A stretch of 64,000 nt of DNA from Dialister sp. UBA7295 (GCA_002471975.1 DKQZ01000032.1:87506-151505); one strand, 5' to 3'; counted from the stretch's first letter, positions 52,285 through 62,885 are shown. Notes: generated by a model from the sequence alone, not told the origin. Program-made: numbers and translations.

Positions 52285-53565
52285 ATGGGTAAACATTTTT
52301 CTTTCATCCATTGTGCGGACTTACATCTGGGAGAACCCTTCCGTGATATACATATGAGCGGGAGCGGCCCCTGGAATGAGAGAATCGGGCAGGCAACTTT
52401 TAAATCGTTTGAAAAGATAGTTGATGCAGCACTGGATAACAGGGTGGATGCCATTCTGATTTCCGGGGATGTGTACAACAGTGATCATCACAGCCTGGCT
52501 GCACAGATGGCATTTGCCAGGGAGCTGTATCGTGCGGCCCAGGAAGGCATTCAGGTTTTTATCGTTCACGGAAACCATGATCCGGGAGAAGCCTGGCGCG
52601 CCGATATACCGCTTCCGAAATCGGTCCATATTTTTCCTTCCGGTCATGTATCCTCCTGCCCTCTAATCAGGGATGGAGAGAATGTGGCAGTTGTTTATGG
52701 TACTTCCTATAAAACCCGTCATGTCAGCGAAAACCTCGCCAAAGAATTTAAGAAAAATGAAAACGGCCTTTTTTCTATAGGGATGCTTCATACAGATGCC
52801 GGTCAATCCTCAGGAGGTTATGCTCCGTGCTCTGTGGATGATTTGAAAAGTGCGGGAATGGATTACTGGGCTCTGGGTCATGTGCATACAAGAACGACTC
52901 TGTCTACGAACCCTTATATCGTTTATCCCGGCAATATCCAGGGGCTTAATCCCAAAGAAACCGGGCCTCGGGGATGCTGGCTGGTTGACGTGGGGGCTTA
53001 TGGTACAGTGACCATGAAGTTTATAGAAACCGATACGATCCGGTGGCTGGATATGTCTGTGGATATTACCGGCCTTGGACAGACGGAAGAATTGATCCGG
53101 CTTATTGAAAAACAGCGCGCAGGCTTGAAGGAACAAACCGGGCGTCCCAATATCATACGTCTCATTATTGAGGGGAGCGGAGTACTCCATCGTGTTATCA
53201 GCAGTGAGGATGGAAAAGATTATATTCTTCAGCAGCTTAATGACAGGGAGCAGCACCGTTACCTGTTTGCCTGGTTTACAGATTTGCTGGATCATACAAA
53301 GGCGGGCATCAATATCAATGAGCGCAGGGAACTTCCTGATGTGACGGGCAATTATCTGAAAGCTTATGAACGACTTCGACAGCGGGATGAATCAAGCCTG
53401 AAGAAAGAATTGCGCCGGATTGTGGAAACTCGGCCGGAACTTGTAAAAAATGGAAAATTACAGGCCATGATTACCGACGATCTATTGATGGATTCATTCA
53501 ATAAAGCAGAGCTTCTGGGAGCGGAAATGCTTTCGGAAGAGGAGGAGCATAATGAAAATCACTGA
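52285..53565 (+). CDS. yhaO: SbcD/Mre11-like nuclease subunit (YhaO family)
   Basis: Calcineurin-like phosphoesterase of 426 residues. FIHCADLHLGEPF (metal site 1), LISGDVYNSDHH, VHGNHDPGEAW, and then GMLHTDAGQSSG and YWALGHVHTR supply the two-metal ligands of Mre11/SbcD nucleases. The C-terminal ~200 residues would be the capping and partner-binding part. It overlaps the YhaN-like gene by 14 bp, so the two probably form a nuclease-ATPase complex working on DNA ends. Confidence 0.92.
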   Translation: MGKHFSFIHCADLHLGEPFRDIHMSGSGPWNERIGQATFKSFEKIVDAALDNRVDAILISGDVYNSDHHSLAAQMAFARELYRAAQEGIQVFIVHGNHDPGEAWRADIPLPKSVHIFPSGHVSSCPLIRDGENVAVVYGTSYKTRHVSENLAKEFKKNENGLFSIGMLHTDAGQSSGGYAPCSVDDLKSAGMDYWALGHVHTRTTLSTNPYIVYPGNIQGLNPKETGPRGCWLVDVGAYGTVTMKFIETDTIRWLDMSVDITGLGQTEELIRLIEKQRAGLKEQTGRPNIIRLIIEGSGVLHRVISSEDGKDYILQQLNDREQHRYLFAWFTDLLDHTKAGININERRELPDVTGNYLKAYERLRQRDESSLKKELRRIVETRPELVKNGKLQAMITDDLLMDSFNKAELLGAEMLSEEEEHNENH

Positions 53566-56548
53566 TTTGCAGCTGGAGCAGTATGGTATTTACCATAATG
53601 CCTCCTGGCAGCCTTCCCAGACCGCATTGAACGTGGTCATGGGGGAAAATGAGAGCGGCAAAACCACGATGCTCCGGTTTATCAGGGATATGCTGTTCGG
53701 TTACGGTCGCGGCAAATGGCAGGGACGCCGGGGCAGTATGGGGTTTATCAGGGCTGATGGTAATAGTTACCGGGTATATCGTAACGAAAAGGAAAAATGG
53801 TTTGAAGACGAGAATCATGTAAAACATGCAGAAGAACTGCCTGCTATATGGTGGCATGGACTGAACCGCTATATGTATGAACAGATTTTTGCCATGGGGC
53901 TTGAAGATCTGCAGGGGACTGCTTTTCTTGCGGATGATACCGTAAGAAGCCGTTTCTTTATGCTCCAGGGCGGCGATCAATTATCGGATGTGAAAAAACA
54001 GATTCAGGATTCCAAAGCCGGTCTTCTTGCCGGTTCTTCCCAGGGAAAGAGGAAAATCAATCAACTCCTTTCTGACTTAAATGAAATCAATCGGAATCTT
54101 GATGAACTGTCAAATCAGGAAAAAGAATTTTCAGACCTTCAGAAAAAACAGGATGAACTGAAAAAACAGACTGCCATCCTGGCAGACAAACTGGAAAAAG
54201 ACAAAGACGAGGACCGGCAGCTGGAGAAAAGGCTTGGCGCCTGGGACTACTATCGGAAGGCTGCTGAAGTCAAACGTCAGATGGAACTTTCAGAGCAGGT
54301 GACCATGTTTCCTTCCAATGGGAAAGAGCAATGGAATAAACTCATGAACCGTATGAAGGTTCTTCATGACCAGAAAACGGTTCTTCAGGAAAAATTAGAT
54401 GAGTACAGCCCGGTGAAAAAGGAGGATATCATCCCCTGGGCAAGTATGGCAGGGGAACTGGATAAACTTTATGTGGATCTGGGACAATGGCGCCAGACGG
54501 AAAAGGATGCGGAAGCGCTGGAGCAGGAAAAAGAAAGCTGGCGGATTCACTTTATTAATCTGGGATATAAGCTTTCTCTCTGGGACAAACCTTTAAATCT
54601 GGATGATGCATGCGTCAATGTGGACTGGGAAGAAGGACGTCGTCTTTCAAGGAGCCTTGGCGTCCGGGTGAACGAGCTCCATTTCTGGAAGCGGCGGGAG
54701 CCGGAAGTTGAGACGCTGAACGAAGATCCTGAAGAAAATGAAGACGTCCGGACCGAGGAAGAATGGCAGAAAGTGGAAACCATGGCAGCTGACCTGGAAA
54801 GGCTCCTTCATCATGAGGCTGATATTCATGTTGAACTTGAACGGTTGAATGGGGAAGAAGAAAAAAGGCTTACCCCATGGCTTGTGTTTTCCCTTTTGTT
54901 TATCCTTGGGGCTGCAGGCGGTTTTGGTTCATTTTACATGGCCACCGCCGGCTATGCCGCCATATATGCAGGCCTGGCTTCTCTTGCATTGGGAATTTTC
55001 TTTTATGTACTTCATGACCGGGCTGTTCATAAAAAAGGAAAAACAGTGGCAGTGCTGGAAAAAGAACTGGATGAGGTCATCAGGCAAAAACAAAATATTT
55101 CCACTCATTTTCCAGGTAAAATTCCGGAAACCACAGAAGATCTTCAGGCCTTTCACAACCTGATGCAGGAAAGACGGGCCGATTTTTATAAAAATCAGGC
55201 CAAAAAGCAGGCAGCTTCCTGGAAAATGGAAACCATCAGAAAACAGGAACAGGAGCACCGGAAGTGGGTTGAAGAAGGCAAAACGCTGACCGAAAAAAAA
55301 GAACAGGCGGAAAAAGACTGGAACTCCTGGCTTAAACGGAACAAACTTCCAATTACGGGCTCTGAAAACCTGTCTGCTCTTCAGGAACAGTGGCAGAAGA
55401 TCTATTCCGAGGAAGGCAGAGGAAAGATCCTGGATGTCCGGCTGGAGCAGATTGATGCGAAACTGGACGCTTTTTCCCGCCGTGCGGCGTCAATTATTTC
55501 ATCCACCGGTTTGAACTGCCCTGTCAATCCGGACAGCATTGCTTTTATTTATGAGGAAACCCATAAAAAAAGTCTTGAATGGGAAGCGCTGCAGGAAAAA
55601 AACAGACAGCATGAAGCCTATGAAAAGGAAATGGCTAAACTCGATGATTCCTGGACTTCCTGCAAGAGGGAAATGGATGCTCTCCTGAATCTGGTGAATG
55701 CAAAAAATGCAGAGGAATTTGCGGCAAAAGTGAATGCCCATGAACACAGGGATCAGATTAACCGTGAATGGGAACGAATCCGGCAGGACCTCAGGATGTA
55801 TGCAGGTGGAGAAGAAGAATTCAAGGCTTTATGGAAATCCCTGGAAACCGGTCAATATGAGGACTGGATGAATTCCCATAAAAACCTTTCCAAGGCTATT
55901 GAGGAAGAATCAGTACGCCTGGGGGAACTTCAGAAAAGCCAGGGGGCCGTGGAAAATGAGATTTTCCGACTGGCCGGAGATAATTCCATTACCGATACCC
56001 TCCAGAGAAAGGAAAGAATCGAGGCGGAAATCCGTGAAAATCTCAAAGATTGGCTCACCCTGACTTTTGCGGAAGAAATACTGGATCAGGCCCAGACCCT
56101 TTATGAGAGCGGAAAACAGCCGCAGATTGTAAGGCAGGCAAATGAGTTCCTTCAGGAAATGACAAGGGGCAAGTACTCCCTCCTGCTTTCTGATGGCGGA
56201 AAGAGTATTGTTATTGAAGACCGCATGCATCGTCAGAGGGATGCGAAGATCTGGTCCTCCGGTACCGGCGATCAGGTATACCTTTCCATCCGCCTTGCCA
56301 TGGCTCTGTCTTTTGGAAACCAGCTTGAACCTCTTCCCATCGTGCTGGATGATATATTTGTCCGCTTTGATGAAGAACGGCAGCGTGAAACGCTTCGCTT
56401 CCTCATGGATCTTGGCAGAACGCAGCAGATATTCCTCTTTACCTGCCATGAACGGACCATGCATATTGCGGAAGAAGTGGGATATGAAAAAGGGACCGGC
56501 GCATTCATCAGACTTCATTCCGGTCAGATTGAGCAGGCAGGGTATTAA
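53552..56548 (+). CDS. yhaN: SbcC/Rad50-like ATPase with central membrane hairpin (YhaN family)
   Basis: 998 residues. The Walker A is MGENESGKTTMLRFIRDML, and AAA_27-type sequence follows. Long coiled coils (about 170-430 and 500-840) flank two hydrophobic helices at about 440-490 (LVFSLLFILGAAGGFG and IYAGLASLALGIFFYVL). The C-terminal ABC signature region is WSSGTGDQVYLSIRLAMALSFG and the Walker B is PIVLDDIFVRFDEER. The hairpin lies where SbcC has its zinc hook, so the complex may be membrane-tethered. ATG follows GAGGAG inside the yhaO end. Confidence 0.92.
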   Translation: MKITDLQLEQYGIYHNASWQPSQTALNVVMGENESGKTTMLRFIRDMLFGYGRGKWQGRRGSMGFIRADGNSYRVYRNEKEKWFEDENHVKHAEELPAIWWHGLNRYMYEQIFAMGLEDLQGTAFLADDTVRSRFFMLQGGDQLSDVKKQIQDSKAGLLAGSSQGKRKINQLLSDLNEINRNLDELSNQEKEFSDLQKKQDELKKQTAILADKLEKDKDEDRQLEKRLGAWDYYRKAAEVKRQMELSEQVTMFPSNGKEQWNKLMNRMKVLHDQKTVLQEKLDEYSPVKKEDIIPWASMAGELDKLYVDLGQWRQTEKDAEALEQEKESWRIHFINLGYKLSLWDKPLNLDDACVNVDWEEGRRLSRSLGVRVNELHFWKRREPEVETLNEDPEENEDVRTEEEWQKVETMAADLERLLHHEADIHVELERLNGEEEKRLTPWLVFSLLFILGAAGGFGSFYMATAGYAAIYAGLASLALGIFFYVLHDRAVHKKGKTVAVLEKELDEVIRQKQNISTHFPGKIPETTEDLQAFHNLMQERRADFYKNQAKKQAASWKMETIRKQEQEHRKWVEEGKTLTEKKEQAEKDWNSWLKRNKLPITGSENLSALQEQWQKIYSEEGRGKILDVRLEQIDAKLDAFSRRAASIISSTGLNCPVNPDSIAFIYEETHKKSLEWEALQEKNRQHEAYEKEMAKLDDSWTSCKREMDALLNLVNAKNAEEFAAKVNAHEHRDQINREWERIRQDLRMYAGGEEEFKALWKSLETGQYEDWMNSHKNLSKAIEEESVRLGELQKSQGAVENEIFRLAGDNSITDTLQRKERIEAEIRENLKDWLTLTFAEEILDQAQTLYESGKQPQIVRQANEFLQEMTRGKYSLLLSDGGKSIVIEDRMHRQRDAKIWSSGTGDQVYLSIRLAMALSFGNQLEPLPIVLDDIFVRFDEERQRETLRFLMDLGRTQQIFLFTCHERTMHIAEEVGYEKGTGAFIRLHSGQIEQAGY

Positions 56549-56556
56549 AAGATAAT

Positions 56557-56593
56557 AAAAAGGCTTTGGAACATAATTTTTCCAAAGCCTTTT
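56557..56593. terminator. Bidirectional terminator between yhaN and the acyltransferase gene
   Basis: AAAAGGCTTTGGA pairs with TCCAAAGCCTTTT over a 10-nt loop. Confidence 0.93.
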
Positions 56594-56607
56594 GTCATGA
56601 TATGATT

Positions 56608-57723
56608 TCAGATGAGCTTATTGAAATAGGGGATTTTCTTGAGAAGCCAGGTAATCAGGAGACCCAGGGCATAGGCCATGATGATCCAGATGACTGCATC
56701 GATAAAGGGAATCCGGTACAGGTATTTCAAAAACAGACGGGCGTAAATGACATGAGTCAGATTTCTTGTAATTTCCTCAAACAGCATGACGCCAAAGGAC
56801 ATGCTTCCAAGGAAAATACAGATTCTCGAAATTCTTTCGGATACCTGGTGCTCGTGGAACCACCAGCGGCAGGCACAATAGACGAAAGCCGTATTAAGGA
56901 AAAGAAAACTGTCATAAAAACGTTCTGAAATCGCTTCCGTCATGCCTCCGGCGATTACGCCGTGATACCAGGTCATCCCGCCGGCAATGAAAGTTCCGAG
57001 CAGGGCACAGAGCCCGAGACGGAGAATATTTTTCCCTGTGAGCCAGCTTTGAGGCAGTATATTTTCAATCCAGTATCCCAGAAGAAAATAAAAAGTGGGT
57101 TCACTTACGGCAAGAAGGGGATTCAGGAAATAATTCATTTCCCCGGTCCCTTTGAAAATCAGGAAAGAAATAACCGGTACAAAGCCTACAAAGAAAATGT
57201 TGAGACAGATGAGATAGAGATAAAGCTGCTCAGTCATGGCTTTGACCAGTTTCCGCCAGATGGGGAGCATGAGCAGGAAGGAAATATAAATATATAGAAA
57301 GTAATAGGCTGTTGCCAGATCTGAGGTATAAAGCATGGTAAAAAATTTGGCGACATGCCCCGGGATGGAAAGAGGAAGGCTGTGATAAAACCATATATAA
57401 TTGATAATGGAAAAAATAAAGATGACCTGCAGGAATCGCCATATCCTTTTTTTCCATATCCGGACAATGGATTCTTCCCGTCCCAGGAGCAGAGCTCCGG
57501 AAATCATGAAGAAAATGGGTACCGCTGTTTTGACCCAGAAAGGAACAGCAAGATAAAGAGGATAAAAAAATGACTGCGGCCTTGCTATATACAGGGAAAA
57601 GCCCGCCGTGGACGTATGAGTGAACATCACCAGCCAGATGCAGAGGGCTCTCAGAAATTCAATATGCAGTTTTTTCAGCTTTGGACGAGGAAGGCTGTGG
57701 GCGGATTCCGGAGAAACGGTCAT
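56608..57723 (-). CDS. Acyltransferase family 3 membrane protein
   Basis: 371 residues with about ten membrane helices. HIEFLRALCIWLVMFTHTS is the start of the Acyl_transf_3 domain (R-x-x-A ... H), followed by VPIFFMISGALLLGRE. Such proteins O-acetylate sugars of polysaccharides, peptidoglycan or antibiotics. There is no SGNH domain as in OatA, and it resembles WecH-like proteins in length. It is monocistronic on the minus strand with AAGAAGG before its ATG. The acceptor is unknown. Confidence 0.88.
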   Translation of the reverse strand: MTVSPESAHSLPRPKLKKLHIEFLRALCIWLVMFTHTSTAGFSLYIARPQSFFYPLYLAVPFWVKTAVPIFFMISGALLLGREESIVRIWKKRIWRFLQVIFIFSIINYIWFYHSLPLSIPGHVAKFFTMLYTSDLATAYYFLYIYISFLLMLPIWRKLVKAMTEQLYLYLICLNIFFVGFVPVISFLIFKGTGEMNYFLNPLLAVSEPTFYFLLGYWIENILPQSWLTGKNILRLGLCALLGTFIAGGMTWYHGVIAGGMTEAISERFYDSFLFLNTAFVYCACRWWFHEHQVSERISRICIFLGSMSFGVMLFEEITRNLTHVIYARLFLKYLYRIPFIDAVIWIIMAYALGLLITWLLKKIPYFNKLI

Positions 57724-57884
57724 GGGAAAACCTTCTTTCTATTCATTATGGATATATCATATCACAACGCCCATTTATTATCAGTCCTTTACTTCAGGGG
57801 ATTAAGAGGGCAGGACATTTTTCAATATTTTATTTAGTATAAAATGATGTAAGACAGGAAATTGAAAAAATATTGACTTTATAC
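57724..57884. other. Divergent intergenic region between the acyltransferase gene and rpsB
   Basis: About 160 bp, AT-rich, no gene seen. It should contain the minus-strand acyltransferase promoter, which I could not pin down. Confidence 0.5.
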
Positions 57885-57913
57885 TTGCAAGGCCAATTCC
57901 TTTTTGATACAAT
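57885..57913 (+). promoter_or_regulatory. Promoter of rpsB-tsf
   Basis: TTGCAA and TACAAT with a 17-bp spacer. A second TTGACT lies 12 bp further upstream. The leader is about 95 nt, long enough for S2 autoregulation, though no known leader motif was recognised. Confidence 0.8.
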
Positions 57914-58013
57914 AAAAAAGCTTGAATACACATGTCTGTGGATTCTGCATCTGTGCCATATCGGTGTATGCGGAAGTTGAAACAGGCAGAGGTTATTAAC
58001 AGGAGGCTTTATT

Positions 58014-58781
58014 ATGTCAGTTGTATCCATGAAACAGTTGTTAGAAGCAGGCGTTCACTTTGGTCATCAGACCCGTCGCTGGAACCCGAAAATGGCTCGC
58101 TTCATTTTCACCGAGCGTAACGGAATCTACATTATCGACCTGCAGAAAACCGTCAAGAAAGTAGAAGAAGCTTATGCTTTCATCCGTGACGTTGCTGCCA
58201 AAGGTGAACCGGTCCTCTTCGTAGGTACCAAGAAACAGGCTCAGAATTCCGTAAAGGAAGAAGCAGCCCGCTGCAATCAGTTCTATGTAAATGAACGCTG
58301 GCTGGGCGGCATGCTCACCAACTTCCGTACCATTCAGACCCGTATCAACCGTCTGAAAGAACTGGAAAAAATGTTTGAAGAAGGCACCACTGACCAGTAT
58401 CCGAAGAAGGAAGTTATCCTTATGAAACGGGAACTGGAAAAACTGGAAAAGAACCTTGGCGGTATCAAAGATATGAAGAAGCTGCCGGGCGCTATCTTTA
58501 TCATTGACTCCAAAAAAGAAGAAATCGCCGTATCCGAAGCTCACAAGCTCCACATTCCGGTTGTCGCAACTGTTGATACCAACTGCGATCCGGATGTTAT
58601 CGATTTCCCGATTCCTGCAAATGACGATGCAATCCGTGCAGTAAGACTGCTGACCAGCAAGATGGCTGATGCAGTTCTCGAAGGCCGTCAGGGTCAGCAG
58701 GAAGCTGAAGCAGCAGCTGCTGAAGAAGCAGAAGCTCCGGCTGAAGAAGCGGAAGAAGCTCCGGCAGCTGAAAAAGAATAA
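58014..58781 (+). CDS. rpsB: 30S ribosomal protein S2
   Basis: 255 residues. [22 protein letters not shown] and [21 protein letters not shown] begin the protein, and [29 protein letters not shown] and [14 protein letters not shown] follow. A C-terminal Ala/Glu tail of about 30 residues extends beyond the core. AGGAGG precedes the ATG. Confidence 0.98.
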   Translation: MSVVSMKQLLEAGVHFGHQTRRWNPKMARFIFTERNGIYIIDLQKTVKKVEEAYAFIRDVAAKGEPVLFVGTKKQAQNSVKEEAARCNQFYVNERWLGGMLTNFRTIQTRINRLKELEKMFEEGTTDQYPKKEVILMKRELEKLEKNLGGIKDMKKLPGAIFIIDSKKEEIAVSEAHKLHIPVVATVDTNCDPDVIDFPIPANDDAIRAVRLLTSKMADAVLEGRQGQQEAEAAAAEEAEAPAEEAEEAPAAEKE

Positions 58782-58791
58782 TCCATAATTG

Positions 58792-58832
58792 GGCTGTGGT
58801 TGATGGTTTAAAACCGGGCCACAGCCTTTTTT
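58792..58832 (+). terminator. Hairpin with T run between rpsB and tsf (terminator or attenuator)
   Basis: GGCTGTGG pairs with CCACAGCC over 19 nt and is followed by six T. No convincing promoter for tsf lies after it, so it is probably leaky and sets the rpsB:tsf ratio. Confidence 0.75.
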
Positions 58833-58875
58833 AAAAATTGACAAACACCTTGAGTTTTATGATGGAGGTCATAAG

Positions 58876-59754
58876 ATGAAAATTACAGCTAGTATGGTAA
58901 AAGATCTGCGGACCAAGACCGGTGCCGGCATGATGGACTGCAAAAAGGCACTCGTTGAAGCTGAAGGCGATATGGAAAAGGCAGTTGATATCCTTCGCGA
59001 AAAAGGACTTTCCAAAGCCGCTAAAAAAGCAAGCCGCGTAGCTGCTGAAGGTGCAGTAGTTTCTGCAATTTCTGCTGATGGAAAGACCGGCACCATTGTC
59101 GAAGTCAACTGCGAAACCGACTTTGTTGGCGGAAACGATGCTTTCAGAGCTCTCGCAGCATCTATTGCACAGCAGATTCTTGATACCAATCCTGCTGATG
59201 TGGAAGCTCTTCTTGCTACCGAAATGAACGGAAAAACCGTAAAGGATACCGTTACCGAAGCAGTAGCAAAGATCGGTGAAAATATTTCTATCCGTCGTTT
59301 CGTACGCTATGAAAGCCAGGAAGGCCAGGTTTACAGCTATATCCATGGCGGTGGCAAGATTGGTGTTCTTGTCGAACTGAAGGGTGGAGATGCTGAACTG
59401 GGTAAGGATATCGCTATGCAGATTGCAGCAGCTAATCCTTCCTATCTCGACCGCACCCAGGTCCCGCAGTCTGAAGTGGAACACGAAAAAGAAGTCCTTG
59501 CAGTTGAAGCAAGAAATGAAGGAAAACCTGAAAAGATCATTGAAAAGATGGTTATGGGCAGAATCAATAAATTCTATAAGGAAGTCTGCCTGGTCGATCA
59601 GGAATTCATTAAAGATGGCGACCTGACCATTTCCAAACTTCTTAAATCCAAGAAGGCTGAAGCTGTTCGCTTTGCTCGTTTCCAGCTTGGCGAAGGCATT
59701 GAAAAGAAACAGGATGATCTGGCAGCAGAAGTTGCAAAACAGCTGAACCAGTAA
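58876..59754 (+). CDS. tsf: Translation elongation factor Ts
   Basis: 292 residues. The N-terminal UBA-like domain has MVKDLRTKTGAGMMDCKKAL, and the EF-Tu-binding core has TGTIVEVNCETDFV. GRINKFYKEVCLVDQEFIKD is the C-terminal module. It exchanges GDP for GTP on EF-Tu. TGGAGG precedes the ATG. Confidence 0.98.
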   Translation: MKITASMVKDLRTKTGAGMMDCKKALVEAEGDMEKAVDILREKGLSKAAKKASRVAAEGAVVSAISADGKTGTIVEVNCETDFVGGNDAFRALAASIAQQILDTNPADVEALLATEMNGKTVKDTVTEAVAKIGENISIRRFVRYESQEGQVYSYIHGGGKIGVLVELKGGDAELGKDIAMQIAAANPSYLDRTQVPQSEVEHEKEVLAVEARNEGKPEKIIEKMVMGRINKFYKEVCLVDQEFIKDGDLTISKLLKSKKAEAVRFARFQLGEGIEKKQDDLAAEVAKQLNQ

Positions 59755-59763
59755 TCACTAAAT

Positions 59764-59799
59764 AATAAGAGGACACTTTTTAGTGTTCTCTTATTTTGT
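59764..59799 (+). terminator. Terminator after tsf
   Basis: AATAAGAGGACACT pairs with AGTGTTCTCTTATT (one G-U), then TTTG. Confidence 0.9.
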
Positions 59800-59808
59800 A
59801 AATGGGAT

Positions 59809-60604
<796 letters not shown>

Positions 60605-60606
60605 TT

Positions 60607-61164
60607 ATGTACGAAGATGAAATGAAGCGGCTTTCCGATAAAATGGATAAATCCATTGTCGCATTGAAAAATGAATTTACCTCCATCAGGACCGGGCAGG
60701 CCAGCGCAAGCCTTCTGGATCGTATATTTGTTGATTATTATGGTACCCGTACACCGGTTACCCAGGTGGCATCAGTTACCGTTCCTGAAGCCAGAATGCT
60801 CGTCGTACAGCCCTGGGACAAATCCCTTTTGAAAGACATTGAAAAAGCGATCCTTCAGTCTGATCTTGGCCTGGTACCGATGAATGACGGCAATCTGATC
60901 CGTATGGCCATTCCCCAGCTGACCGAAGACAGACGCAAGGAACTGGTGAAGATTGTCAATAAGAAATCGGAAGAAGCCAAAGTGGCAGTCAGAAATATCC
61001 GCCGGGATGGAAATGTTTTCCTTAAGAAGGAAGCAAAAAACAGCGATGTTTCTAAAGATGTCATCAAGGAAATGGAAGATAAGGTTCAGAAACTGACCGA
61101 CAAGAAAATCAAGGAAGTTGAAGCTGTAACTGAACATAAAATCAAGGAAATCATGTCCGTTTAA
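60607..61164 (+). CDS. frr: Ribosome recycling factor
   Basis: 185 residues. ALKNEFTSIRTGQASASLLDRIFVDYYG is the start, VTVPEARMLVVQPWDKSLLKDIEKAI the middle, and LTEDRRKELVKIVNKKSEEAKVAVRNIRRD the hinge and helix. It releases ribosomes after termination with EF-G. It forms an operon with pyrH, the two being 2 bp apart. Confidence 0.98.
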   Translation: MYEDEMKRLSDKMDKSIVALKNEFTSIRTGQASASLLDRIFVDYYGTRTPVTQVASVTVPEARMLVVQPWDKSLLKDIEKAILQSDLGLVPMNDGNLIRMAIPQLTEDRRKELVKIVNKKSEEAKVAVRNIRRDGNVFLKKEAKNSDVSKDVIKEMEDKVQKLTDKKIKEVEAVTEHKIKEIMSV

Positions 61165-61214
61165 TTGAGTTTCGGAAGATTTAAATGTTTTCCGGAGTGG
61201 TCAATTGAAGAGAA

Positions 61215-61254
61215 AGTTAAAGAAATCGTATCGAAGGGTACGATTTCTTTAACT
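61215..61254 (+). terminator. Long perfect hairpin after frr
   Basis: A 16-bp perfect stem, AGTTAAAGAAATCGTA with TACGATTTCTTTAACT, over 8 nt. The 3' arm is T-rich but there is no terminal T run. Confidence 0.7.
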
Positions 61255-61337
61255 CATTGTCAATTTGATTGAAATGGTACTGAGGATCTCAGCCGGCAGA
61301 ATGGAATGCCTGGTTTGATTTAATAAGGAGTAAAGCC

Positions 61338-62063
61338 ATGTCGGATAAAAAAGCTTTTCCTGAACATGTGGCCATCATTCTTGATGGGAATGGCCGCTGG
61401 GCAGAGAAGCGGGGGAGAGAAAGGACTTTTGGTCATCAGGCCGGGGCGGCCAATGTAAAAACTATTGTTCGTGCCGCGGGCCATATGGGAATCAAAGTAT
61501 TGACCCTGTATGCCTTTTCAACGGAAAATTGGAAAAGGCCGGCCCTGGAAGTCCGTTTCCTCATGAGACTTTTCAAAAACTACCTGATCAGCCAGCTCCG
61601 GGAGCTTGTTGTCGATAATGTGCAGGTTCATATCATTGGAGATGTTTCAGCCCTGACGGAAAGTCTTCAGAAAGAAATCGATGCATGTGAGCGGGAAACT
61701 GCCGGTAATGACGGCATGGTACTTAATGTGGCGATCAATTACGGCGGCCGCAGAGAAATCGTGCGGGCAGCAAGCCTTATGGCGGAAAGCGTGAAAAAAG
61801 GGGAAATGGATATTTCTGAAATTACGGAAGAATCCTTTGGCTCCTTCCTCTATCCGTCTGCTTCAAGTGATGTAGATCTCCTTATCCGCACTGGCGGAGA
61901 GTCGCGGATATCCAATTTCCTTTTATGGCAGACCTCCTACAGTGAGCTTTATTTCACACCTGTCTTATGGCCTGATTTTACAGAAACTGAACTTCGTAAG
62001 GCTGTAACCTGGTATACCACCAGAGATCGAAGGTTTGGCGGTCTCAATGAGGAGGAATCATGA
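61338..62063 (+). CDS. uppS: Undecaprenyl diphosphate synthase
   Basis: 241 residues. Cis-prenyltransferase making the lipid carrier for cell-wall and O-antigen synthesis. AIILDGNGRWAEKRG holds the catalytic Asp, with LTLYAFSTENWKRP, NVAINYGGRREI and LLIRTGGESRISNFLLWQ following. ATAAGGAG precedes the ATG. It overlaps cdsA by 4 bp. Confidence 0.97.
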   Translation: MSDKKAFPEHVAIILDGNGRWAEKRGRERTFGHQAGAANVKTIVRAAGHMGIKVLTLYAFSTENWKRPALEVRFLMRLFKNYLISQLRELVVDNVQVHIIGDVSALTESLQKEIDACERETAGNDGMVLNVAINYGGRREIVRAASLMAESVKKGEMDISEITEESFGSFLYPSASSDVDLLIRTGGESRISNFLLWQTSYSELYFTPVLWPDFTETELRKAVTWYTTRDRRFGGLNEEES

Positions 62064-62869
62064 AAGTACGCGTCATTACGGCGATCGTCGGCATCATCGC
62101 TGTACTTGCCCTTGTCTGGCTTGGAAGCTGGTTCCTGACGGGAGCCGTACTTATTGTTTCCCTGATTGCACTGGCTGAATATGACAGGATGCTGAAAAAT
62201 ATTTCCATACATATTTATACCATCCCTGCAGGCCTTGGCATGGCCATTATGATTGCTGCGGCCGGTTTTTATTCTCTGAAGATTTTAATGGCCGCCCTGC
62301 TTTTGTGTTTCTGCCTCATGCTGTTCCTGATTCTTTTCATAAAGAAAGAGAATATGACCAATATCATTTATTCTGCATTTGGAATGATCTATTTTGGTCT
62401 TGGCTTTGGGACTCTGGCTTATCTTAGAGGGTGTCATGAACTTCTTCCGGCAGGAGCAGTCAATATAGACCCCGGAATTTTTCTGATCCTTTTTGCTCTG
62501 GTTTGTACCTGGGCCAGCGATTCTTTTGCCTATCTGGCGGGGAAACGGTTCGGTCGTCATAAGATGGCTCCTCATATCAGCCCGAACAAAACCATGGAAG
62601 GCCTTGCCGGAGGTGCCCTTGGCTGCGTGATTCTTGGTTTGGCATTATCGGCAGGGTTCCAGTTCAATCTTCTTCAGGGATTTATTCTGGCCATTGTTTC
62701 TGCTGTCATGGCTCCCATGGGGGATCTTTTTGAGTCTTATGTAAAACGGGCCTGTGATATCAAGGATTCCGGAAATATCCTTCCGGGACACGGGGGAATG
62801 ATGGACCGCTTTGACAGCCTTCTTTTTGTGGCTCCTTCCCTGGCAGCACTTTTAGCTATATTTCATTGA
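62060..62869 (+). CDS. cdsA: Phosphatidate cytidylyltransferase
   Basis: 269 residues with about seven membrane helices. The CDP-alcohol signature is at the C-terminus (S-x-VKRACDIKDSGNILPGHGGMMDRFDS), and ASDSFAYLAGKRFGRHKMAPHISPNKTMEG lies in the middle. It makes CDP-diacylglycerol for phospholipids. ATGA overlap with uppS. Confidence 0.97.
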   Translation: MKVRVITAIVGIIAVLALVWLGSWFLTGAVLIVSLIALAEYDRMLKNISIHIYTIPAGLGMAIMIAAAGFYSLKILMAALLLCFCLMLFLILFIKKENMTNIIYSAFGMIYFGLGFGTLAYLRGCHELLPAGAVNIDPGIFLILFALVCTWASDSFAYLAGKRFGRHKMAPHISPNKTMEGLAGGALGCVILGLALSAGFQFNLLQGFILAIVSAVMAPMGDLFESYVKRACDIKDSGNILPGHGGMMDRFDSLLFVAPSLAALLAIFH

Positions 62870-62885
62870 TTTCAAAGGAGTTTGA

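Noticed and set aside
58838..58863. TTGACA before tsf as a promoter
   Set aside because: The only -10-like hexamer (TATGAT) is 14 bp away and overlaps the ribosome-binding region of tsf.
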